From NCBI GenBank assembly GCA_015654495.1, contig JAATGW010000071.1:1-9856 (forward strand): 9,856 nt of DNA, written 5' to 3'. Source of the stretch: Chitinophagales bacterium. GTDB lineage: Bacteria; Bacteroidota; Bacteroidia; Chitinophagales; Chitinophagaceae. Below, piece after piece: positions 1 through 5,437 of the stretch (its first letter is position 1; the number at the start of each line of letters is the position of its first letter). The notes below the pieces were generated by a model. The model was not told the DNA's origin, searched no databases, and saw nothing but the letters and a program-made list of their open reading frames with translations. The position numbers were made by a program, and so were the translations under genes.

Positions 1-198
1 GCACGCATGACTTCTGCTGATCAAAAACGATTTTACATCATAGCGAGATCCTCTCTGATTGAGTTTGATTCACAATTGGAAACCGGAATCGCATTAAATT
101 TTTTGAATAAGTCTGACTACAATTCCGTCTCGACCATCTCCGTCGAAATTTATAGAATACTTTCAAAATTGATTGCAGTATCCAGATCTCCCAACTAA
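1..198 (+). CDS. Four-helix-bundle protein (S23/IVS-type family), C-terminal part
   Basis: This is the 3' end of a gene cut by the window edge; the frame is open from base 1, so the ATG at 7 is probably internal. About 65 residues are visible. The stretch FYIIARSSLIEFDSQLETG matches the family pattern of an (A/G)RgSl-E-etql helix followed by a last helix ending in a short charged tail. Family members are small (about 115-130 aa) all-alpha proteins, first found encoded by 23S rRNA intervening sequences and now common as single genes in Bacteroidota; their function is unknown. The last codons and the TAA stop already form part of the heptamer array that follows. The family call rests on one helix pair, so it is moderately sure. 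Confidence 0.65.
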   Translation, partial: ARMTSADQKRFYIIARSSLIEFDSQLETGIALNFLNKSDYNSVSTISVEIYRILSKLIAVSRSPN

Positions 199-295
199 GA
201 AACTATGAACTATGAACTAAGAACTGTGAACTATGAACTGTGAACTATGAACTGTGAACTGTGAACTGTGAACTGTGAACTGTGAACTATGAACT
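199..295. repeat. Heptanucleotide tandem array, unit GAACT(A/G)T
   Basis: Twelve complete 7-bp units lie end to end from 207 to 290. A degenerate 8-bp unit precedes them (199-206) and a partial one follows (291-295). The sixth base alternates between A and G, and one unit (214-220) ends in AA. A further unit-like heptamer, 192-198, contains the TAA stop of the upstream gene. Because 7 is not a multiple of 3, the array shifts frame with every unit. It fills the whole gap between the four-helix-bundle gene and the terminator of the opposing gene. No gene or spacer structure is visible in it. Confidence 0.95.
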
Positions 296-298
296 CCC

Positions 299-330
299 AC
301 AAAAAAAAGCCCGGATTTCTCCAGGCTCTT
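299..330 (-). terminator. Rho-independent terminator of the coiled-coil protein gene
   Basis: Read on the minus strand, AGCCTGGA (327-320) pairs with TCCGGGCT (315-308). The result is an 8-bp stem with one G-U pair, a GAAA tetraloop (319-316), and a run of eight T (308-301). It sits about 25 bases past the TAG stop at 355-357 and is the clearest intrinsic terminator in the window. Confidence 0.92.
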
Positions 331-354
331 TTAAATATCTTGATTCCAAAAAAA

Positions 355-1335
355 CTAACTAAACAATCCACCTTTCTTCAAAGTAATAGTGCTTTCGCCG
401 ATTTTGAAACCGTTGTTATACACTTCCACTTTATAATTACCCGGAACATATTTCTCTGTTTGTTTCAGATCAAAGCTTACATTTTTACGTGCGCCCTGTT
501 CGTAATCTACAGATACTTTATTAGTGAATTTCTTTTCACCATCTTTACGGGTGGTGAAAGTACCAGACTGAAGACCTTCTTCACTGATTACATTTCCTGC
601 AGGATCAGTTACAAGTACATAAAGATCTTTAGGGCCGGTTTCAGCGATCATGTTTTCATCCAGGTCAAAAGAAATTCTTAAGTTGTCAGCTTTCTTTGCA
701 GAGCTGGTTGATTTTTCTTTACCGTTTCCTTTTTCATTGATCGGACTGATCTTGAAAGTAGAAGCATGTAAAGTCTGACCGATATTTACTTTTTCTTCTG
801 CAGCAGCTTTTTCAGTCTGTGTAGTAGATAAAGAAGTTTCAAGTTCAGCTTTCTGAGTCGTCAGTGTGGCTTTTTCTGCAGTCAACGTCTGGTTTTCTCC
901 CTGCAATCTTTCGATCTCAGAAAGATAGCCATCTATTTTACCATTCAGTTCTTTAACCAGTGAACGTGCTTCATTCAGATCTTTTGCTGTTGCATTCTGT
1001 TTGCCAACCAAACCTTTGATGCGGCTTTTTAAACCTTCGAGATCTTTGTCTTTTGTTTTAACAAGACTATCAAGACGGCTGTTGCTGCTGGTCATTCCAT
1101 CAAGACGCAGTAACGCCTCTTCGTATTCTTTCTGCACCAAAGTTTTTGATGAATCCAGTGCTGCATACTGAACATCTTTTTGCTGGATTACTTCTTTGGT
1201 TCTACTTTTATCGTAGATAATGTAACCCCATGTTCCTAATAACGCTGCAATCAGGATACCATAGATAAGCCCGCGATTGTCGCGCTTAGGTTCCTGAAAC
1301 TGGGGCGTAGCTGAAGGATAATTTGTTGAACTCAT
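355..1335 (-). CDS. Membrane-anchored coiled-coil protein of unknown function
   Basis: I do not recognise a named family. The 326-residue protein has a short polar N-terminus and one hydrophobic segment at about residues 22-41 with no signal-peptidase site, so it is probably an N-terminal anchor. A long charged region with leucine heptads (about 45-185) is predicted coiled coil. A basic Ser/Lys linker (about 200-217) follows, then a beta-rich C-terminal domain (about 218-320) containing motifs such as LYVLVTDPAGNVI and VPGNYKVEVYNNGFKIGE. That last domain resembles an Ig-like or beta-sandwich fold. Topology suggests the coiled coil and C-terminal domain lie in the periplasm (inference). It starts at ATG 1335, is divergent from the exonuclease gene with a 42-bp gap, and has its own terminator. 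A structural or scaffolding envelope role is possible but unproven. Confidence 0.85.
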   Translation of the reverse strand: MSSTNYPSATPQFQEPKRDNRGLIYGILIAALLGTWGYIIYDKSRTKEVIQQKDVQYAALDSSKTLVQKEYEEALLRLDGMTSSNSRLDSLVKTKDKDLEGLKSRIKGLVGKQNATAKDLNEARSLVKELNGKIDGYLSEIERLQGENQTLTAEKATLTTQKAELETSLSTTQTEKAAAEEKVNIGQTLHASTFKISPINEKGNGKEKSTSSAKKADNLRISFDLDENMIAETGPKDLYVLVTDPAGNVISEEGLQSGTFTTRKDGEKKFTNKVSVDYEQGARKNVSFDLKQTEKYVPGNYKVEVYNNGFKIGESTITLKKGGLFS

Positions 1336-1356
1336 ACAGTTGAATTTTTATTTTTA
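1325..1356 (+). promoter_or_regulatory. Possible promoter of the exonuclease-holA pair
   Basis: GTTG at 1325-1328, a 20-bp spacer, and TATTTTTA at 1349-1356 approximate the Bacteroidota consensus, lacking only the final G. Transcription would start near 1363, about 15 bases before the TTG start codon. The region is A/T-rich, so chance matches are likely and the call is weak. No convincing promoter was seen for the opposite gene in the same gap. Confidence 0.3.
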
Positions 1357-1377
1357 ATTGATTGTAAAAAAACGGTT

Positions 1378-2103
1378 TTGAACGATCACAGTTCCTTAAC
1401 AGATTTATTAATTATTGATATAGAAACCGTGCCAGGAGTACCTCATTTTCAACAGCTTCCTGATGAATGGAAAGGCCTCTGGATGGGCAAGATTTCCAAA
1501 ACCGTGCCAGAAAATATTTCGCCTGAGGAAAGCTATGCCGATCGGGCGGGTATTATGGCCGAATTTGGCCGTGTAGTCTGCATTTCAGCCGGTTACTTCT
1601 ACCGCGAAAAAAACGAAGAAATATTTTTTAAAATCAAGTCAATTGCAGGAAATGACGAGTTGGAACTTCTTAAAAATTTCTTTAATCTGGTAGAGAAATT
1701 CCGGGAAAAAAGACCCCGCTTTTCGTTTGCGGGGCATAACATCAAAGAGTTTGACATTCCCTTTATTTGCAGAAGAACCATGGCAAATCAAATGCAGATT
1801 CCCGGTTTTCTTCAGTTTTCGGGCATGAAACCATGGGAAGTGAATATGGTGGATACACTACAATTCTGGAAATTTGGTGACCATAAAAACTACACTTCAT
1901 TGAGTTTGCTCGCGGCCGTGCTTGGGATACCCACGCCGAAGGACGATATTGATGGGTCGATGGTAAGGCAGGTTTATTACGAAGAGAAAAATATTTCACG
2001 AATTGTGGAATATTGCCAGAAGGATGTGGTAGCCGTTGCTAATGTCATTCTCCGGTTCCGCAATCTGCCTTTGCTTACCGCAGGGAGAATTTCAATTTCC
2101 TGA
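1378..2103 (+). CDS. DEDDy-type 3'-5' exonuclease (PolB exonuclease-like)
   Basis: This 241-residue protein has the fold signature of DnaQ-like exonucleases related to the proofreading domain of family-B polymerases. Exo I is IIDIET, with D14 and E16; Exo II is GHNIKEFDIPF, with N121 and D126; Exo III is YCQKD, with Y212 and D216, which puts it in the DEDDy class. These acidic residues would hold two metal ions and remove nucleotides from 3' ends. No polymerase domain is attached, so it is a stand-alone nuclease; its substrate is not shown. No in-frame ATG precedes the DIET motif, so TTG at 1378 is the best start, giving a short leader before the first beta strand. It lies 20 bp upstream of holA on the same strand, which suggests co-transcription and a DNA replication or repair role. 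Confidence 0.85.
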   Translation: MNDHSSLTDLLIIDIETVPGVPHFQQLPDEWKGLWMGKISKTVPENISPEESYADRAGIMAEFGRVVCISAGYFYREKNEEIFFKIKSIAGNDELELLKNFFNLVEKFREKRPRFSFAGHNIKEFDIPFICRRTMANQMQIPGFLQFSGMKPWEVNMVDTLQFWKFGDHKNYTSLSLLAAVLGIPTPKDDIDGSMVRQVYYEEKNISRIVEYCQKDVVAVANVILRFRNLPLLTAGRISIS

Positions 2104-2123
2104 TACCCTTTAACAGATGACAT

Positions 2124-3134
2124 ATGTCGGTTGAGAAAATAATAAGTGACTGGAAAAAAAAGAAGTTTAGTCCGATTTACTGGCTCGAAGGAGAGGAGCC
2201 ATTCTTTATAGATGAGATTACAGACTATGCAGAACACCATTTACTTTCAGAACAGGAATCTTCCTTCAATTTAACAATACTCTATGGGAAGGATACCAGC
2301 TGGGCGGATGTATTAAACGCATGCAGGCGTTACCCTATGTTTGCGGAATTCCAGGTGGTACTCCTTAAGGAAGCCCAGCAGATGAAGGAAATAGAGAAAC
2401 TTTTGCCCTATTTCAAACAGCCTTTGAGCTCGACTCTTTTTATTATCGCTTATCGCGAGAAAAAGCTGGACAGCAGGACGAATTTTTCAAAAACGGTTAA
2501 AAGCTCATCAGAGTTCCATACGTTTTCCCCGGTAAAGGAAACTGAACTGGGGGAGTGGGTACAGGCTTACGCATCAAAAAAAGGACTAAAGATTTCCGGG
2601 AAAGCCATACAACTTTTGACTGATCATACCGGAAGTGACCTTAGCGTGCTCACAGGTGAGATTGCCAAAATCATGTTAAACCTTGGCGTGAGAAAGGAAA
2701 TTACGGAAGACGATATTGAGTTATACGTTGGCGTTAGTAAGGAATTTAACAGCTTTGAATTGCAGTCAGCTATCGCAGACAGAGATCTGTATCGTGCAAT
2801 CAGGATCATAAATTATTTCAGTTCAAATCCCAAAGCCGGTCCGATACAGATGGTGAATGCAACCCTGTTTGCCTATTTTTCAAAAGTATATATGCTTTTT
2901 GGTTTTGATCCGGCAGACAGTGCTGCTGCAAGAGCTGCTTTAGGAGGCGGTGCTTTTTTCATAAATGATTATAAAAAAGCCGCAAAGAATTATGGTGAGG
3001 AAGGGATATCAAAAATTCTGCTGTTACTTCACCATTATAACCTGCGTAGTGTTGGCATAAGCGATACCGGAACTTCAAGCTCCGAACTTTTAAAAGAGAT
3101 GGTGGTAAAGATGATCACCGACGTTAAACGTTAA
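2124..3134 (+). CDS. holA: DNA polymerase III subunit delta
   Basis: Delta is the clamp-loader subunit that opens the beta sliding clamp, working with tau/gamma and delta-prime. The 336-residue length is normal. The N-terminus carries the family pattern PIYWLEGEEPFFIDE (17-31). The AAA+-like but ATP-free domain I runs to about residue 135. Domain II includes GSDLSVLTGEIAKI (170-183), the usual G-x-D-hydrophobic-x3-E-x-x-K helix. The C-terminal collar domain includes NPKAGPIQMV (235-244) and ends in the SSSELLKEMVVKM helix. ATG 2124 follows the exonuclease stop by 20 bp, consistent with an operon of two DNA-metabolism genes. The gene ends inside a heptamer array, and its TAA is only 4 bp from the ribF stop on the other strand. 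Confidence 0.93.
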   Translation: MSVEKIISDWKKKKFSPIYWLEGEEPFFIDEITDYAEHHLLSEQESSFNLTILYGKDTSWADVLNACRRYPMFAEFQVVLLKEAQQMKEIEKLLPYFKQPLSSTLFIIAYREKKLDSRTNFSKTVKSSSEFHTFSPVKETELGEWVQAYASKKGLKISGKAIQLLTDHTGSDLSVLTGEIAKIMLNLGVRKEITEDDIELYVGVSKEFNSFELQSAIADRDLYRAIRIINYFSSNPKAGPIQMVNATLFAYFSKVYMLFGFDPADSAAARAALGGGAFFINDYKKAAKNYGEEGISKILLLLHHYNLRSVGISDTGTSSSELLKEMVVKMITDVKR

Positions 3135-3151
3135 ACGTTCAACGTTTAAAC
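3123..3151. repeat. Short heptamer array (GTTAAAC) spanning two convergent stop codons
   Basis: Two exact GTTAAAC units (3123-3129, 3130-3136) are followed by GTTCAAC (3137-3143) and the 8-bp variant GTTTAAAC (3144-3151). The array contains the last codons and TAA of holA (3132-3134) and the TGA of ribF (3139-3141, minus strand). It is also an imperfect palindrome: 3123-3132 pairs with 3141-3151 with one bulged A and an 8-base loop. In either direction this could be a weak A/U-rich hairpin, but no T tract follows, so it is called a repeat rather than a terminator. Confidence 0.8.
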
Positions 3152-4083
3152 TGAAAGAATGCAAGTGTCTTTTTCTTGTCATCCGAAAGCGCTGCCTTTA
3201 GTTCATCGAGCCCGGAAAATTTCATTTCTTTTCTGATAAAATGGTGAACAAATACAGTGATCAGTTCCCCATATATCGATTGTTCAAAGTCAAATATATT
3301 AACTTCAATCATTTTTTTTGATCCGTCAACGGTTGGCCGGTAACCGATATTCATCATACCCCTGAAGGAACCTGGATGACTGCCTTTCAGTTCTACCGTC
3401 ACCGCATAAACGCCGTCGCCCGGCACCAGCTTTTCCGGATCGGTTATTTCAAGATTTGCTGTCGGATAACCGAGTAAACGTCCGCGTTTGTCGCCATGAA
3501 CTACTCTTGCTTCAAAAAAATAGGGATATCCAAGTAGCTGATTCGCCCTGCTGATATCACCCTGCAACAGGGATTCCCTTATTACAGTTGAACTTACAGT
3601 TACCTCATTTAATATTTTTTCAGGGATCTCTTTGATTACGCAATTGAAATCTGGTGCCAGTTCCTCGAGCAGGCGATAATCGCCGGTCCTGTTTTTTCCA
3701 AAGCGATGATCATAACCAATTATTATTGTATTTGGATGAAACCTGGCTATTAGAAAATTTTCTATATAATCTTTTGCGCCCATTTCGGAGAACTCAGTTG
3801 TAAAAGGGATTATTACCAGGTGGTCAATGCCAATTTCAGTCAGTAACTTAATTCGCTCATCCATCGTCGTCAGCAGAAAAACCTGCCCTGTCCTGCCTTT
3901 TACGATTTTCCTGGGATGTGGATGAAAAGTAACGATGACCGTTTCTCCATCAATTTCCGCAGCCTCTCTTTTCATCTGCTGAAAGATCTGTCTGTGACCG
4001 GTATGAACACCGTCGAATGTTCCGATCGTGACCACCGCATTTCTGAAAACAGGAAGATGTTCTGTATTATGATGTACCTGCAT
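3139..4083 (-). CDS. ribF: Bifunctional riboflavin kinase / FMN adenylyltransferase
   Basis: RibF phosphorylates riboflavin to FMN and adenylylates FMN to FAD in the cytoplasm. With ATG 4083 the protein has 314 residues, the usual size. The N-terminal nucleotidyltransferase half shows GTFDGVHTGH (21-30), with the HxGH-like ATP site, and SSTVIRE (164-170). The C-terminal kinase half shows GYPTAN (205-210) and the VPGDGVYAV and IEVNIFDF strands, with E260 as the likely catalytic base. An in-frame TTG at 4098 would add five residues, but it lies within the probable promoter and the MQVHHNTEHLPVF start fits the family better. It is divergent from purM and convergent with holA. Confidence 0.95.
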   Translation of the reverse strand: MQVHHNTEHLPVFRNAVVTIGTFDGVHTGHRQIFQQMKREAAEIDGETVIVTFHPHPRKIVKGRTGQVFLLTTMDERIKLLTEIGIDHLVIIPFTTEFSEMGAKDYIENFLIARFHPNTIIIGYDHRFGKNRTGDYRLLEELAPDFNCVIKEIPEKILNEVTVSSTVIRESLLQGDISRANQLLGYPYFFEARVVHGDKRGRLLGYPTANLEITDPEKLVPGDGVYAVTVELKGSHPGSFRGMMNIGYRPTVDGSKKMIEVNIFDFEQSIYGELITVFVHHFIRKEMKFSGLDELKAALSDDKKKTLAFFQFKR

Positions 4084-4095
4084 ATCTGCAACCGG

Positions 4096-4103
4096 CAAAA
4101 TTA
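4096..4103 (-). promoter_or_regulatory. Probable -7 element of the ribF promoter
   Basis: On the minus strand 4103-4096 reads TAATTTTG, an exact TAnnTTTG. No good TTTG upstream element is visible at the expected distance. Transcription would start about 6 bases before ATG 4083, giving a very short leader and excluding the TTG at 4098 as a start codon. Confidence 0.4.
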
Positions 4104-4109
4104 ATTGAA

Positions 4110-4140
4110 ATTGTTATTCCGGGCATCTATATTAGTTTTG
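4110..4140 (+). promoter_or_regulatory. Probable purM promoter
   Basis: ATTG at 4110-4113, a 19-bp spacer, and TAGTTTTG at 4133-4140 form a good Bacteroidota promoter, with an exact TAnnTTTG. The predicted start near 4146 leaves a leader of about 15 bases before ATG 4161. It overlaps none of the ribF -7 element but shares the same 77-bp divergent gap. Confidence 0.6.
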
Positions 4141-4160
4141 CCGCAATCCATCAGCTTCAT

Positions 4161-5330
4161 ATGAGTTTGTATAACCAGCGCGGTGTTTCGGCCCAGAAAG
4201 AAGATGTACATAATGCCATTGGTAACCTCGATCAGGGTTTATATCCTTATGCTTTCTGTAAAGTATACCCTGATTTTCTTGGAGGGGACAAGGAATGGAT
4301 AAATGTGATGCATGCCGATGGCGCAGGTACCAAATCCATTCTTGCCTATCTCTATTGGAAAGAGACCGGCGATTTATCCGTGTGGAAGGGAATTGCACAG
4401 GATGCTGTTGTTATGAACCTTGATGATCTTTTATGTATCGGAGTTTATAATAATATAGTATTCAATTCAACTATCGACAGGAATAAGAAAAAGATTCCGG
4501 GTGAGATCCTTAAAGCAATTATCGATGGCACCAGTGAGCTGTTCGACGATCTATCGGAAGCCGGTGTACAGATACATTATCTCGGAGGCGAAACTGCCGA
4601 TGTTGGTGATGTGGTGCGAACGATCGCTGTAAATGGAACTATGACTGCACGGTGGCCAAAAAATAAGTTGATTACCAATGAAAAAATAGGAGCAGGGGAT
4701 GTCATCGTTGGTCTGGCAAGTGCAGGTCGCGCAGTGTATGAGAAAAGCTATAACAGCGGCATCGGAAGTAACGGACTTACCAGCGCCAGGCACGATATGA
4801 TCAGTAAGTATTATGCGCAGCATTTTCCGGAGTCTTTTGATCCCGCTCTTGAAGATGAAGTGGTATATATAGGAAAACATCGCTTAACAGATAACGTAAG
4901 CGGGCTGCCTGAAAAAATGGACGCCGGGAAACTGATCCTGAGTCCGACACGCACATATGCACCTGTGCTGAAAGAACTATTCGATAAATATTTTGATCAG
5001 CTACATGGACTGATTCATTGCAGCGGTGGCGGACAAACCAAATGCCTTAAATACCTGCCGGGCAATATGCATGTAATCAAGGACAATCTTTTTGAAGCTC
5101 CGCCGGTTTTTAACCTCATTCAGGAAGCGTCGAAGCAGAATTACAGGGAGATGTTCCAGGTTTTTAATATGGGGTGCAGGATGGAAATTTACACAGATGC
5201 CGACACTGCAGGCGAAATAATTTCTGTGTCCCAGCGATGGGGGGTTGATACCAGGATAATCGGTAGAGTAGAAGAGTGGGCAGAAAAAAAGCTGACGATA
5301 AAATACAAAGGCGAAGAAATTGTCTATTAA
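4161..5330 (+). CDS. purM: Phosphoribosylformylglycinamidine cyclo-ligase (AIR synthase), Bacteroidota form
   Basis: PurM closes the imidazole ring of FGAM with ATP to give AIR, the fifth step of purine synthesis. The protein has 389 residues, longer than the roughly 345 of the E. coli enzyme but as expected for the form found in Bacteroidota. Visible motifs are HADGAGTKS (51-59), the counterpart of the DGVGTK nucleotide loop; MNLDDLLCIGV (85-95); GGETAD (142-147); GSNGLTSAR (202-210), the counterpart of the SNG substrate loop; and FNMGCRMEIY (335-344). ATG 4161 gives MSLYNQRGVS, a conserved N-terminus. It is a single gene with its own promoter and terminator, not next to other pur genes. The PurM-superfamily relatives ThiL, SelD and HypE do not show this motif set. 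Confidence 0.9.
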   Translation: MSLYNQRGVSAQKEDVHNAIGNLDQGLYPYAFCKVYPDFLGGDKEWINVMHADGAGTKSILAYLYWKETGDLSVWKGIAQDAVVMNLDDLLCIGVYNNIVFNSTIDRNKKKIPGEILKAIIDGTSELFDDLSEAGVQIHYLGGETADVGDVVRTIAVNGTMTARWPKNKLITNEKIGAGDVIVGLASAGRAVYEKSYNSGIGSNGLTSARHDMISKYYAQHFPESFDPALEDEVVYIGKHRLTDNVSGLPEKMDAGKLILSPTRTYAPVLKELFDKYFDQLHGLIHCSGGGQTKCLKYLPGNMHVIKDNLFEAPPVFNLIQEASKQNYREMFQVFNMGCRMEIYTDADTAGEIISVSQRWGVDTRIIGRVEEWAEKKLTIKYKGEEIVY

Positions 5331-5372
5331 TCTTTAACCTGGTTCTTTCAAAAAAAAAATCTTCTTCAAACC

Positions 5373-5409
5373 AAAACACCAGCAGGTTGCCTGATCCCGC
5401 TGGTGTTTT
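5373..5409. terminator. Bidirectional terminator between purM and the M56/amidase operon
   Basis: AAAACACCAGC (5373-5383) pairs perfectly with GCTGGTGTTTT (5399-5409), an 11-bp stem with a 15-base loop. On the plus strand a T7 run (5406-5412) follows, ending purM about 45 bases past its stop. On the minus strand the TTTT of the stem follows the same hairpin after the operon stop at 5438, so it probably serves both genes, more strongly for purM. Confidence 0.88.
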
Positions 5410-5437
5410 TTTGTGTTTGCCTATGAAATCGAAAAAA

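Noticed and set aside
192..295. CRISPR array
   Set aside because: The units are 7 bp with no spacers, and no cas gene is nearby.
289..681. Plus-strand open frame of 130 codons across the terminator and the coiled-coil gene
   Set aside because: It lies antisense to a well-supported protein, starts inside the heptamer array, and its translation is low-complexity and hydrophobic in a way expected from an antisense frame.
4084..4098. Longer ribF start at TTG 4098
   Set aside because: The TTG overlaps the probable TAnnTTTG promoter element, and ATG 4083 gives the usual family N-terminus.
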